A DNA stretch of 62,944 nt from Terriglobales bacterium (GCA_030038475.1 JASHOU010000213.1:1-62944); one strand, 5' to 3'; shown: positions 37,463 to 45,743, counted from the stretch's first letter. Notes: generated by a model from the sequence alone, not told the origin. Numbers and translations are program-made.

Positions 37463-37566
37463 TTGGTGATTTGTAATTTGTAATTGGCAATTTGTAATTG
37501 AAAACCAGCAAGGGCGTGGTGTTGGGTTTTCCAATTACAAATTACAAATTATCAATTACAAATTGG
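37463..37566. repeat. Inverted repeat of TTTGTAATT words
   Basis: Left arm 37463-37506 is built of TTTGTAATTTGTAATTGG words and ends AAAACC. Right arm 37525-37566 is its complement (GGTTTTCCAATTAC, then ACAAATT words). Only 18 bp separate them. It occupies the tadC-DUF192 gap and ends 2 nt from the tadC stop. A GTGGTTAGT pair precedes it. Confidence 0.85.
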
Positions 37567-37568
37567 TC

Positions 37569-38480
37569 TCACCGTTTTCCCCCGACCGGCACGAAAACAT
37601 GCAGTAACTGAATTACGGCTGGACCGACGGTGACGAAAATCAGAGAGGGCATGACGAACAGGACAAGGGGAATGATCATTTTGACGGTGGTTTTGGCGGC
37701 TTGTTCTTCGGCGCGCTGGCGGCGCTCGGTGCGCAGGGAATCGGAGTGCACGCGCAGGGCCTGGGCGACGCTGGTTCCGAAGCGGTCGGTTTGAATCAGA
37801 GTGCCGACGAGCGAGCGAATGTCGTCGACTCCGGTGCGGGCAGCGAGATTGCGGAGCGCTTCGACGCGAGGTTTGCCGGCGCGGGTTTCGAGATCGAAGA
37901 GATGGAATTCGGCGCTGAGTTCGGGGTGGGCGTGGCGAAGGTCGTCGCCGACGCGCATCATGGCTTGATCTAAAGACAGGCCGGCTTCGACGCAGATGAC
38001 GGTGAGATCGAGTCCGTCGGGAAGGGCGAGGCGGATGCGGCGCTGGCGTTCCGCTACTTTTCTTTTGAGCAGGAAGCGCGGGATAAAAAAACCGAAGCCG
38101 ACCATGCCGGCGAGCAACATGGGCGAGTTGAATCCGGTGAAGAGAAAGACGGAAATAAAACCGAGCGCCGCGAACAGGACGCGCAAACCACGATAGATGG
38201 TGATGTGCTGAGGGCTGCGGTATCCGGCCTGAATGAGCCAGGCGCGAGTCTGGGAGACGTTGGTGGGCGAGGTAGGCAGAGCACGGCTGAGTGGATCGAG
38301 CGCCTGCTGCATGCGTTCGCGTATGGGGGGACGGGTCTCGGCTTTGGGCCGCTGCCAGCCGATTTCACGAAGGCGCGATCCGAGGACAGACGAGGGACTG
38401 ACAGCAGCGGCGCCGAAGGCGAAGACGATCACCGCGATGGTGAAGAAAACTACGATCGAGAGTATTAGGGGCAACGGCAT
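37569..38480 (-). CDS. tadC: Tad pilus platform protein TadC
   Basis: Type II secretion F-domain inner-membrane platform protein of 303 residues. Membrane helices lie at the N-terminus (LILSIVVFFTIAVIVFAFGA), near 90-130 and at the C-terminus. The GspF-like four-helix cytoplasmic domain covers about 160-270 (ICVEAGLSLDQAMMRVGDDL, then DRFGTSVAQALRVHSDS). It pairs with TadB to build and retract Flp pili. The gene is third in cpaF-tadB-tadC and is separated from tadB by an 89-bp gap with a repeat element. Confidence 0.92.
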   Translation of the reverse strand: MPLPLILSIVVFFTIAVIVFAFGAAAVSPSSVLGSRLREIGWQRPKAETRPPIRERMQQALDPLSRALPTSPTNVSQTRAWLIQAGYRSPQHITIYRGLRVLFAALGFISVFLFTGFNSPMLLAGMVGFGFFIPRFLLKRKVAERQRRIRLALPDGLDLTVICVEAGLSLDQAMMRVGDDLRHAHPELSAEFHLFDLETRAGKPRVEALRNLAARTGVDDIRSLVGTLIQTDRFGTSVAQALRVHSDSLRTERRQRAEEQAAKTTVKMIIPLVLFVMPSLIFVTVGPAVIQLLHVFVPVGGKR

Positions 38481-38491
38481 AAATCGGCTTT

Positions 38492-38564
38492 CAGCTATCA
38501 GCTGTCAGCTCTCAGCTCTCAGCAAAAAACGAAGGCAGATGCTTTTGCTGATAGCTGAGGGCTG
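38492..38564. repeat. Inverted repeat of CAGCTNTCAG words
   Basis: Left arm 38492-38527 holds CAGCTATCAGCTGTCAGCTC words and ends CAGCAAAA. Right arm 38543-38564 (TTTTGCTGATAGCTGAGGGC) is complementary to the inner left arm at 20 of 22 positions. The centre is about 15 bp. It fills the tadB-tadC gap. Confidence 0.85.
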
Positions 38565-38569
38565 CATTT

Positions 38570-39541
38570 TCATACCTGAATCCTGATAATTCTACGGATG
38601 ACGAAGTAGCCCATGGTCTGCAAAGTGATGCCCCCGACGATCAAGGCATGGCCGAGGGGATCGGAGAATAAAGGTTCAATGAAACCGCGGTTGAGGATGA
38701 ACATGGCGGCAACCACGGTGGGCGGCAGAGCCATGAGCAACATCATGGTGAGGCGTCCCTGAGCGGTGTGGACGCGGACCTGACGCAGGATTTTGAAGCG
38801 TTCGCGAATCACGTAGGAGAGATTGTCGAGGATTTCGGCGAGATTGCCGCCGGTTTCGCGCTGCAACATCACGGCGGTGACGAAGAACTTGACATCGACG
38901 AGGGGAATGCGATCGGCGAGGTTGAGCAGGGCATCGCGGACGGGAAGGCCGAATTTCTGTTCCTCATAGAGCTGGCGGAATTCTCCGGCAACGGGTTCGG
39001 AGACTTCGTTCGCGATCATTTCGAGAGCGGTGGTGAAGGCGTGGCCGGCGCGAACCGCGCGGGCGAGGGTATCGATGGCCTCGGGGAATTTTTCCTCAAA
39101 TTTCTGGAAGCGCTTGGTGCGCATGTGCGAGGCGTACGCGTAAGGGACAAAAAAACCAACCAGAGCGCCAGCCCACGCGAATACGACATTGCCGCCGGCG
39201 ATGAACGCGACTACCGCGAGGACGAGGCCGGAGACGAGGCAGAGCATAAGGAAGTTGCCGGCGCGAACGTTGACGTCTCCCTGAGCGAGCATTTTCTGTA
39301 ACAGCGAGACACGCTCGGAGCGGCGGAGCAGAGTATCGAAAGCGGGAATCTGGCTGAGCAGTTCGTCGCGAACAAAAGCGGTCTCGGCGGCAGCTTGTTC
39401 GGCAGGTTTCTGTTGCGCGGCCGTGAGGCGATCACGAAGAACGCGGGCCTGAGCCTTGCGCTGATCCAAGAGCGAGACGAAAGCGAAAACCGCCATCGTG
39501 ACCACGATGAAGACCAACACGGCGATGACGATCTGCAACAT
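38570..39541 (-). CDS. tadB: Tad pilus platform protein TadB
   Basis: 323-residue F-domain protein and partner of TadC. An N-terminal helix (VIAVLVFIVVTMAVFAFVSLL) is followed by a soluble segment, two helices near 105-145, the GspF domain around 165-270 (ARAVRAGHAFTTALEMIANE; VMLQRETGGNLAEILDNLS) and C-terminal helices. It starts 3 bp after cpaF ends, so the two genes are tightly coupled. Confidence 0.92.
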   Translation of the reverse strand: MLQIVIAVLVFIVVTMAVFAFVSLLDQRKAQARVLRDRLTAAQQKPAEQAAAETAFVRDELLSQIPAFDTLLRRSERVSLLQKMLAQGDVNVRAGNFLMLCLVSGLVLAVVAFIAGGNVVFAWAGALVGFFVPYAYASHMRTKRFQKFEEKFPEAIDTLARAVRAGHAFTTALEMIANEVSEPVAGEFRQLYEEQKFGLPVRDALLNLADRIPLVDVKFFVTAVMLQRETGGNLAEILDNLSYVIRERFKILRQVRVHTAQGRLTMMLLMALPPTVVAAMFILNRGFIEPLFSDPLGHALIVGGITLQTMGYFVIRRIIRIQV

Positions 39542-39544
39542 CGG

Positions 39545-40840
39545 CTAAACCTCCATTTGCGACTCGAACAGACTGGGACTGAGACGGCAACCGGCGGTGG
39601 CGAGGCGCTCGGTGAATTGCGGGCGGATGCCGGTAGAGTGGAAGACGCCGCGCACCTTGCCGCTCTCGTCGATACCGCTGCGGTCAAAAACAAAAATGTC
39701 GCGCAGGGTAATCATGTCAGACTCCATGCCGGTGACTTCGGAGATGGTGATTACTTTGCGCGAGCCGTCGGAGAGGCGCGCGACCTGAATGACGGCGTGA
39801 ATGGCGCTGGCGATCTGATGACGAATGGCGCGCTCGGGAATATTGAGATTGGCCATCGAGACCATGTTTTCGATGCGGGCGAGAGCGTCGCGCGGAGAGT
39901 TGGCGTGAACGGTGGTGAGCGAACCCTCGTGGCCGGTGTTCATGGCCTGCAACATATCGAAGGCTTCCTCACCGCGCACCTCGCCAACCACGATGCGGTC
40001 GGGACGCATACGCAGGCTGTTGATGACCAGCTGTCTCATGCGGACTGCGCCTTTGCCTTCGATGTTGGGTGGGCGGGTTTCGAGACGGACAACGTGCTCC
40101 TGCTTGAGCTGTAGTTCGGCGGCATCTTCGATCGTGACGATACGCTCGGAGTTGGGGATGTATCCGGAAAGAACGTTAAGAACGGTGGTCTTGCCGGCGC
40201 CGGTGCCACCGGAGATGATGAGATTCAGGCGGCCCTTGACCAGGGCGGAGAGCAGTTCGAGCATGGGCTCGGTGAGCGTCTTGTTGTCGAGCATGTTGCG
40301 CGCGGTGATGGGATCGCGGCCAAAGCGGCGGATGGAAAGGCAGGCGCCATCGAGCGCGAGCGGCGGAATGATGGCGTTAACGCGGGAGCCATCCTGCAGG
40401 CGGGCATCGACCATGGGGCTGGATTCATCGACGCGGCGGCCGATGCGGCTGACGATGCGGTCGATGATCTGCATGAGGTGCTGGTTGTCTTTGAACGACA
40501 GGCCGGTGATTTCAAGCTTGCCGGAACGCTCGACGTAGACGCGGTCGAAGCGGTTGACGAGAATGTCGGAGATGGTGGGATCTTTGAGCAGAGGTTCGAG
40601 CGGGCCAAGGCCGAAGATTTCATCGAGGATTTCGCGCGATAACTGCTCGCGCTCGGCGAAGCTGAGCGGGACGGCCTCGCTGTTGACCGAGCTGCGGATG
40701 AGAGTGAGAACCTCGTTGCGTGCCGAGTCTCCGGCGGTGCGGCCGAGTTTTTCGAGGTCGAGGCGGTCGAGGATTTTGCGATGCAGATCGGCCTTGACCT
40801 GCTGGTATTCGCTACCTTCGAAGGTCTGCAAGCTGGGCAT
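39545..40840 (-). CDS. cpaF: Tad pilus assembly ATPase CpaF/TadA
   Basis: Type II/IV secretion hexameric ATPase that powers Flp pilus assembly. Walker A is [11 protein letters not shown] near residue 210. The Asp box is [11 protein letters not shown], Walker [13 protein letters not shown], and the His box [12 protein letters not shown] reads LTTVHANSP in this protein. The N-terminal helical domain ([20 protein letters not shown]) is complete. Length 431 is usual. It is the first gene of a minus-strand operon; the rest of the system is at 55-59 kb. Confidence 0.96.
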   Translation of the reverse strand: MPSLQTFEGSEYQQVKADLHRKILDRLDLEKLGRTAGDSARNEVLTLIRSSVNSEAVPLSFAEREQLSREILDEIFGLGPLEPLLKDPTISDILVNRFDRVYVERSGKLEITGLSFKDNQHLMQIIDRIVSRIGRRVDESSPMVDARLQDGSRVNAIIPPLALDGACLSIRRFGRDPITARNMLDNKTLTEPMLELLSALVKGRLNLIISGGTGAGKTTVLNVLSGYIPNSERIVTIEDAAELQLKQEHVVRLETRPPNIEGKGAVRMRQLVINSLRMRPDRIVVGEVRGEEAFDMLQAMNTGHEGSLTTVHANSPRDALARIENMVSMANLNIPERAIRHQIASAIHAVIQVARLSDGSRKVITISEVTGMESDMITLRDIFVFDRSGIDESGKVRGVFHSTGIRPQFTERLATAGCRLSPSLFESQMEV

Positions 40841-41281
40841 GGTTGAGGATCGGCTGCCAGTTACGGCATCGGAGCCAATAGCTGACTTCTATAAATGTAC
40901 TTTTTGTTGGGCGCTTTGGCTAGAAGCGAGCTACAAACTATCGTACCTTAGGGGCTGAGGCCGGGTTCGCCAAGCAGGGCGTGCCCGCCAATTTTCGCAG
41001 CGGAGCCGTTCACTATCCTTCCATTGTCTGCAATAGGCGCATCGTTCGCCTCTTTGGAGACGCGGCCGCAGATCGGTATTGCATGGACCGACGACTCCCA
41101 CCTGTCCATCGACCGCCGGTGCAGCGATACCGACGTGCGCCTCAGTGTGACGAAAAAGGGTGGGATAACGATTCCGTACAAATAACGGCAAACGATCCCC
41201 GATGGATTTTGAGCGCTATCGCCTGATTTCGTCACCTTCAAATCCGCGTGCGACAATTGATGTGCGTGCACGGAGCCGAAA
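40841..41281. other. 440-bp region without a recognised gene
   Basis: Upstream of cpaF on one side and of the DHFR-like gene on the other. A plus-strand frame around 40981-41186 reads smoothly (TRPQIGIAWTDDSHLSIDRR) but has no start codon or known match, so it may be a gene remnant. The left copy of a 26-bp direct repeat lies at 41210-41235. Confidence 0.4.
41210..41235. repeat. 26-bp direct repeat, left copy
   Basis: TGAGCGCTATC-CCTGATTTCGTCAC, identical to 41939-41964 except for one central base (G here, A there). The two copies enclose the DHFR-like gene. Confidence 0.85.
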
Positions 41282-41848
41282 ATGAGAAATGTTATCTACG
41301 CAATCAACATTACCCTGGATGGCTGCTGCGACCATGCCAAAACACATGGTGGTGACGAAATACTTGAACACTATACGCAGCTCTTGCGAGAGGTTGACCT
41401 GTTTGTCTATGGGCGGAAAACCTATCAATTGATGGTTCCTTATTGGCCTGAAGTCGCAAAAGACCCGTCGCAGACAAAACCATCGATCGAATTTGCCCGG
41501 GAGTTTGATTCTCACAACAAGATCGTTTTTTCACGATCATTAGACAGCGCTGAAGTTCAAAAAGAAGACCGAAATACGCGAATTGTTCGTGGGGACCTTC
41601 GCGACGAAATACTAAAACTGAAGCAACAACCGGGCAAAAATATTTTGACTGGTGGTGTGGATATTCCTTCACAACTTACCGAGCTTGGTCTGGTGGATGA
41701 ATATCGTGTTGTCGTTCAGCCAATCGTTGCGGGAGAAGGAAGACGCTTGTTCGACCGTGTTAGCCTGCCGGAGAGATTGAATTTGAAACTTGTAGAGTCA
41801 AAGATCCTTAAATCAGGATGTGATGCGCTTCGATACTTGAAACAGTGA
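41282..41848 (+). CDS. DHFR-family (RibD C-terminal) reductase
   Basis: 188-residue NADPH-type reductase fold. N-terminal VIYAINITLDGCCDH, then LFVYGRKTYQLMVPYW, the NADPH-loop region NILTGGVDIPSQLTELGLVD and EYRVVVQPIVAGEGRRLF are hallmarks of the RibD_C/YyaP-YwjB group. These proteins are often annotated dihydrofolate reductase, but the true substrate is mostly unknown. Base composition is more AT-rich than nearby genes. Direct 26-bp repeats on both sides suggest it arrived as a unit. Confidence 0.87.
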   Translation: MRNVIYAINITLDGCCDHAKTHGGDEILEHYTQLLREVDLFVYGRKTYQLMVPYWPEVAKDPSQTKPSIEFAREFDSHNKIVFSRSLDSAEVQKEDRNTRIVRGDLRDEILKLKQQPGKNILTGGVDIPSQLTELGLVDEYRVVVQPIVAGEGRRLFDRVSLPERLNLKLVESKILKSGCDALRYLKQ

Positions 41849-41873
41849 CAGAAAAGGATTCCCCGAATGCCTC

Positions 41874-41892
41874 GTCAATTGTTGTTAAATCC
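41874..41892. repeat. 19-bp direct repeat, left copy
   Basis: GTCAATTGTTGTTAAATCC, identical to 44721-44739. Similarity continues loosely to an AATGTCGG/ATTGTCGG word about 20 bp downstream in both copies. The copies enclose the acetate transporter and Crp/Fnr genes. Confidence 0.8.
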
Positions 41893-41938
41893 CATCTCTA
41901 ACAATGTCGGCGGTGTCATTACGTTCAAAACCCCTCAA

Positions 41939-41964
41939 TGAGCGCTATCACCTGATTTCGTCAC
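41939..41964. repeat. 26-bp direct repeat, right copy
   Basis: Second copy of the repeat at 41210-41235, 25 of 26 bases identical, 729 bp away. Confidence 0.85.
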
Positions 41965-42325
41965 TCGGGCAATCCATTCGACGCTTTAGCCGCCTGCTCT
42001 TGCATTACTGCGATGAGGTCTTTTCAGCGGAGGGTCGAGAGTAAAGTAGGTGCGCCGACATAGCGAACCAGCGGCGGTCACAGGGGAGACTATGGCAATA
42101 ATGCAGGCATTCAATCCCGCGATTCAGACCCCGACAGCGTGGCAGTAGAAAGAACTTGAGCAAGCTACATCAGCGTCCATGCTGCATCCAATGCTGCCCG
42201 GAACTCGGCGAGAAAGGCACCTTCAGCTTCAGTCTCAAAAGCTGTCGTTGCGCTGACGGTTGTGCGCTCTTGTTGTGTCCCGTTTTATGCGGGAAGATCG
42301 ATTTCCAGCCGCCTCCCAAGGCGTC

Positions 42326-42910
42326 CTAGGATTTTAAGATCGGCCCGCCAACTGGAATCGCAGAACGCCCCCACGTAGCGTTTGTCACCTCAGCAAAAGA
42401 CAAATACAACGCCAAAATCCCGCAGAGCAAACCATCCCATCCACCCACCTTGTGCCACCCTGCTCCCATACCCAGGTCGCCTCCGGCGAGCAGCACAAAA
42501 GCGATCCAAAGCGTTAGGAATACGAGCCACAGCGTAATGTTGATGCGGAAGGTCGGGATCCACATGTAGAACGTGAATATCCCCCACAGCAACAGCGTAA
42601 TGCCAACACCCGCAGGATGGGGCGGCTTAATCCATCCTGCCCCAATGGTCCAGAGGAGCAGGGCGTACCACCACCAGAAAGTTCCGTAAGAAGTGAATGC
42701 CACCATGCCGAACGTATTGCCGTTCTTGTACTCCAATATCCCGGCAATTATCTGCGCCAAGCCTCCATAGGCGAAGGCCAGAGGAACAACTACGGGGGTT
42801 GCCTCAGTCGGGAACAAACCCGCGTTCATGCAACTCAGCACGACGGTTGTGAGTCCGAACCCGGCCAGTCCCAGAGGCGCTGGGTTTGCAACTTTCACGG
42901 CGTCTGCCAT
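42326..42910 (-). CDS. Acetate uptake transporter (GPR1/FUN34/YaaH, SatP-type)
   Basis: 194-residue, six-helix channel-like transporter for acetate and related short acids. The N-terminal family signature NPAPLGLAGFGLTT is intact, and YGGLAQIIAGILEYKNGNTFG and SYGTFWWWYALLLW follow in family order. The ATG at 42910 has AAGGAG 9 nt upstream; a TTG two codons earlier is less likely. Two CRP-type sites lie 215-315 bp upstream, so cyclic-nucleotide-type control of acetate uptake is plausible. Confidence 0.92.
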   Translation of the reverse strand: MADAVKVANPAPLGLAGFGLTTVVLSCMNAGLFPTEATPVVVPLAFAYGGLAQIIAGILEYKNGNTFGMVAFTSYGTFWWWYALLLWTIGAGWIKPPHPAGVGITLLLWGIFTFYMWIPTFRINITLWLVFLTLWIAFVLLAGGDLGMGAGWHKVGGWDGLLCGILALYLSFAEVTNATWGRSAIPVGGPILKS

Positions 42911-43124
42911 GGTCAATTCTCCTTTTCAGGTATGTGAGCAGCGAGGGGATCTCAGCCCCCTTCCCCTTCAATTTGACGAACGGCCCTTTGGTCTTGTCGG
43001 TTCTTCCTATGATCCTTGGAAATCGGGCCGACAGAGCGTCACCTGCAGAAGCGCTCTGCTCCATTGCGCCACTCAGGCGGGCTAGCAGATCGGGTACATT
43101 GTGTGTAAAACCGCTAACAATAGC

Positions 43125-43140
43125 TGTGAAACCTTTCACA
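43125..43140. promoter_or_regulatory. Perfect CRP/FNR-type palindrome
   Basis: TGTGAAACCTTTCACA fits TGTGA-N6-TCACA exactly and is fully symmetric apart from the central CC. It lies 215 bp upstream of the acetate transporter start and 550 bp upstream of a Crp/Fnr gene. Confidence 0.75.
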
Positions 43141-43208
43141 AATTAACGGAAAAGTGTGGCCGTTTTGTGCTCCTGTCTGAAGATGACCCAACAGATATTC
43201 CCTGAATC

Positions 43209-43224
43209 TGTGAAAGCTCTCACC
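43209..43224. promoter_or_regulatory. Second CRP/FNR-type site
   Basis: TGTGAAAGCTCTCACC matches TGTGA-N6-TCACA with one mismatch at the last base. It starts 84 bp from the first site, about eight helical turns, so both would face the same side of the DNA. Confidence 0.6.
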
Positions 43225-43273
43225 GGAAATTGGACTCGAGTGCTCTAAACTCCGAGCAGGGTATGGAGAAGCT

Positions 43274-43654
43274 GTGGGAGATCCTGCCAAAGAGCCGCTT
43301 TGCACCCGCAACGAATTGCTGGGATTTGCAGTGATCTGCGTCCTTTTTAGTTCAGCCCTTTTTTCGATGGACCCGGAATGGGTGGGCTGGGCCGCGCCGA
43401 TAGTATTCGGAGGGGTGCTTTATGCTGGCGATCCTCCTCCCACTTCCGCCCACCTGGGTTCGCCTCACGATGTCCTGCTGATGGCTTATTTGTGCGACGT
43501 TGTGAGCTTGTTCGCTATTGTGCTCGTCGCTTTGGTCAGAGAGAAGCGGCACCTGAACTGGCTGTCGTGGCTCAAACGAGACGCGGAGATGGGCAACACT
43601 GCGAAGGTGCGAAGTTTTCTGAGGTCCAGATTGACGTTCACATCGGAGCGTTGA
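43274..43654 (+). CDS. Possible small membrane protein
   Basis: 126 residues from a GTG start. Two hydrophobic segments (LLGFAVICVLFSSALFSM and MAYLCDVVSLFAIVLVALV) are separated by a Pro-rich loop, and a basic tail ends the protein. No family is recognised and no good ribosome site precedes it, so it may not be real. Its stop lies at the -35 box of the Crp/Fnr gene. Confidence 0.4.
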   Translation: MGDPAKEPLCTRNELLGFAVICVLFSSALFSMDPEWVGWAAPIVFGGVLYAGDPPPTSAHLGSPHDVLLMAYLCDVVSLFAIVLVALVREKRHLNWLSWLKRDAEMGNTAKVRSFLRSRLTFTSER

Positions 43655-43680
43655 GGTCTTCGGTAATCCAATGCTATGAT
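43651..43680 (+). promoter_or_regulatory. Extended -10 promoter of the Crp/Fnr gene
   Basis: TTGAGG, 18 nt, then TATGAT preceded by TGC (extended -10). The expected start point is within a few bases of the GTG start codon at 43692, so the transcript would have little or no leader. Confidence 0.5.
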
Positions 43681-43691
43681 CGTGCACCACG

Positions 43692-44429
43692 GTGCAACGA
43701 TCAGTCATTGCGAAAAGCGAGTGGCGACATTTCATTACGGTTCCTGACCTGTTTCAGGGAATCTCGCAGCAGGACATGCGCAAGATCGAGAGCCTTTACA
43801 CGGGGAAATGGTTCCCGCGTGGGGCGGAGATCTTTCAGGAAGGCGAGCCTGCTGATTGTCTTTACATCCTGAGAACAGGGATGGTAAAGCTGATCTCCCT
43901 CTCGGACAAGGGCAAGGAAACCATTCTGCATATTCTCAAGCCCGATGAAGTCTTCGGTGAACTTCTCCTTGCCGAAGAGAGAAGACCCTTTACCGCCGTT
44001 GCCCTCGAAGATTCTTTGGTGACGGTCATCTCGCAACAATCTTTTGTGGAACTTTTGTCTACGATTCCGGCCGTCGCTTTGAGCTTCATTCGCTTGCTTT
44101 CAAAGCGATTGGCTACCGTGGAACGAGGACTGGCGGAATTTGGGCACACGTGGTCCCATCACCGACTGGCCAGGGTGCTCCTCCAGTTGAGCAAGAAATA
44201 TGGAAAGGAGCTTCCAACCGGGACCTTAATTAACGCTCGCCTGACCCATGAAGATCTGGCCAACCTCATTGGGACGAGCCGTGAAACCGTCACTACCCAG
44301 CTCAGCAAGTTCACGCGCATGGGCCTGCTGAAACGCGAGGCAAGCCGCTTCGTTGTCGCCGGGCCCAAGCTCGTCGAGTTCATCCGCTCAGAAGAACTTC
44401 GATTAAAGAATTTAGGCGCACACCCCTGA
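43692..44429 (+). CDS. Crp/Fnr-family transcriptional regulator
   Basis: 245-residue regulator. The cyclic-nucleotide-binding beta-roll covers about 20-130 (FPRGAEIFQEGEPADCLYIL; PDEVFGELLLAEERRPFTAV). A long dimer helix follows, then the helix-turn-helix (ARLTHEDLANLIGTSRETVT) near 190-210. The effector pocket FGELLLAEERRPFTAV retains the Arg of the phosphate-binding cassette but differs from E. coli CRP. The cysteine cluster of FNR is absent, so it does not bind an FNR-type Fe-S cluster. The GTG start at 43692 has an extended -10 box just upstream. It probably binds the palindromes at 43125-43224, which is inference. Confidence 0.9.
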   Translation: MQRSVIAKSEWRHFITVPDLFQGISQQDMRKIESLYTGKWFPRGAEIFQEGEPADCLYILRTGMVKLISLSDKGKETILHILKPDEVFGELLLAEERRPFTAVALEDSLVTVISQQSFVELLSTIPAVALSFIRLLSKRLATVERGLAEFGHTWSHHRLARVLLQLSKKYGKELPTGTLINARLTHEDLANLIGTSRETVTTQLSKFTRMGLLKREASRFVVAGPKLVEFIRSEELRLKNLGAHP

Positions 44430-44779
44430 CGCTTTCGAAGAGCGCAGAATTTCCCCCAATAAGAAATCGGGTCAAGAGGCCCGATGCCGATTCCTCGCAC
44501 TAAACTGCCCCGAGTTGAACGCCAGCTATTCGCGCAAGAAGTGAGGAGACATTAGTGCCAGAGTTGGGAGTCAAGTCTTGGAGAAATTTGAGGGCAACAA
44601 ACGAATGCGCTAGTGCGAGATGGTTTGACCGATCATTTTTGGTCCGAGCTTGGAACGCTGCCATTTTATGCAAGGCTAGGGCAAGTCAATCAGAGCTAAT
44701 GCCTTGAGCCCTTTTAGAAGGTCAATTGTTGTTAAATCCAGATTGCACTCATTGTCGGAACGCCGACCGGTCCCGAGTC
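44430..44779. other. 350-bp gap with a 19-bp repeat copy
   Basis: Between the Crp/Fnr gene and dedA. A short hairpin (ATCGGG/CCCGAT, 44466-44485) without a T tract and the right copy of the 19-bp repeat are present. No gene is recognised. Confidence 0.45.
44721..44739. repeat. 19-bp direct repeat, right copy
   Basis: Exact second copy of GTCAATTGTTGTTAAATCC from 41874-41892, 2847 bp away. Confidence 0.8.
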
Positions 44780-45409
44780 CTAGCCTTCCTCGGGGCGCAG
44801 CCGGTTCTGCCAGTGCGACCAGATGAACCACAAAATTCCTGCCACGAGAAACGCTCCGATCACCGCGTCGAACTTGTGAAAGTACTTGCCGAGCAAACGC
44901 CAATCTTCGCCCAGTTTCATACCGAAGTAGGCCAGCGCAAAGCACCACGGCCACGATCCGAGAAAGGTGTAAATATGAAATTTCCCGCGCGGCATGCGGG
45001 CAATTCCGGCGGGGAGCGCGATGAAGGTGCGAATCACGGGCAACAGGCGGGCGATGAAGACGGCCATGTCTCCCCAGCGCAGAAAGAAACGGTCGGCCCA
45101 TTCGAGTTCGCGGCGTCCCATCAGAATCCAGCGGCCGTAACGCTCGACCAGCGGTCGTCCGCCGTAACAGCCGATCTCATAAGCGACGAGCGAACCCAGA
45201 TTGCATCCGATGGCGCCGGCCGTTGCTGCCCAAACCAGTTTCATGGCTCCGGTATAAACCAGATAACCCGCAAATGGCATGATCAGTTCTGACGGCAGCG
45301 GAATGCACGCCGATTCGATGGCCATCAGCAATGTAATACCGACATAGCCGGTCGCCGCCACCAGCGAGTTGATAAAGATGAAAATTACAGTGAGGATTTT
45401 TTCGGTCAT
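44780..45409 (-). CDS. DedA-family membrane protein
   Basis: 209-residue DedA/VTT-domain protein with about five helices. ESACIPLPSELIMPFAGYLV is the DedA loop motif with its acidic and Pro residues; GCNLGSLVAYEIGCYGGRPL and FIARLLPVIRTFIALPAGIA are the other family segments. DedA proteins flip or recycle lipid carriers, including undecaprenyl phosphate in some bacteria, so a link to uppP is possible. Confidence 0.92.
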   Translation of the reverse strand: MTEKILTVIFIFINSLVAATGYVGITLLMAIESACIPLPSELIMPFAGYLVYTGAMKLVWAATAGAIGCNLGSLVAYEIGCYGGRPLVERYGRWILMGRRELEWADRFFLRWGDMAVFIARLLPVIRTFIALPAGIARMPRGKFHIYTFLGSWPWCFALAYFGMKLGEDWRLLGKYFHKFDAVIGAFLVAGILWFIWSHWQNRLRPEEG

Positions 45410-45412
45410 TTT

Positions 45413-45514
45413 GAATCGGGTGATCGGGTGATCGGGTCATCGGGTGATCTGAAATCAAAATGCGGGTGTGCCAGGTGTTGATTTTAGATGACCCGATGGC
45501 CCGATCGCTCGATG
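45413..45514. repeat. Inverted repeat of ATCGGGTG words
   Basis: Left arm 45413-45460 carries ATCGGGTGATCGGGTCATCG words and ends TGAAATCAAAA. Right arm 45478-45514 starts TTGATTTTAGATGACCCGAT and continues with complementary CCCGATGG words. The centre is 17 bp. The words match the single arms at 28.5 and 48.8 kb. Confidence 0.85.
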
Positions 45515-45518
45515 CTGT

Positions 45519-45743
45519 TCAGAACGCGCCCTCCTGGGTGAAGCTGAAGCCAGGCAAAGTGACGCCGTCGCCCGATTTTGTAACCTTCACCTTCACCGTA
45601 GGCGAGTCGGGTGCAGTGACTTCGGCGGGCCGCAGCACCGCATATTGGGTGAATACTTCGCTGTAGACCTTGGTGACAAGGTGATCCTGGCCGGTTGCAT
45701 CCTGGCGCCAGACCTGCCCGAGTTTGATGTTCTTCACAGCCAC
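45519..45743 (-). CDS. Small conserved-looking protein (74 aa)
   Basis: GTG start, MAVKNIKLGQVWRQDATGQD, followed by HLVTKVYSEVFTQYAVLRPA and a C-terminal segment ending LPGFSFTQEGAF. It looks like a single small beta-barrel with a conserved Trp-Arg turn. No secretion signal. Family unknown. It lies 110 bp upstream of dedA on the same strand, with a repeat element in between. Confidence 0.6.
   Translation of the reverse strand: MAVKNIKLGQVWRQDATGQDHLVTKVYSEVFTQYAVLRPAEVTAPDSPTVKVKVTKSGDGVTLPGFSFTQEGAF

Larger units (their letters stand above)
41849..42325. other. 480-bp gap with repeat copies
   Basis: Contains the 19-bp repeat GTCAATTGTTGTTAAATCC (41874-41892) and the right 26-bp repeat (41939-41964). 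A minus-strand fragment around 42155-42250 reads TEAEGAFLAEFRAALDAAW but has no start and an upstream stop, so it is at most a remnant. I see no intact gene. Confidence 0.45.
42911..43273. other. Regulatory gap upstream of the acetate transporter
   Basis: 360-bp region divergent to the next plus-strand frame. It holds two CRP/FNR-like palindromes (separate entries). No RNA gene or reliable small protein was recognised. Confidence 0.5.

Noticed and set aside
40981-41186. Plus-strand frame reading TRPQIGIAWTDDSHLSIDRR as a gene
   Set aside because: No start codon, no ribosome site and no family match; at most a remnant.
41874-41892. GTTAAAT as an integron attC core next to a DHFR-like gene
   Set aside because: GTTAAAT fits GTTRRRY, but no RYYYAAC partner lies at the proper distance before it and no integrase is present.
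44466-44485. Hairpin after the Crp/Fnr gene as a terminator
   Set aside because: The stem is only 6 bp and no T run follows.
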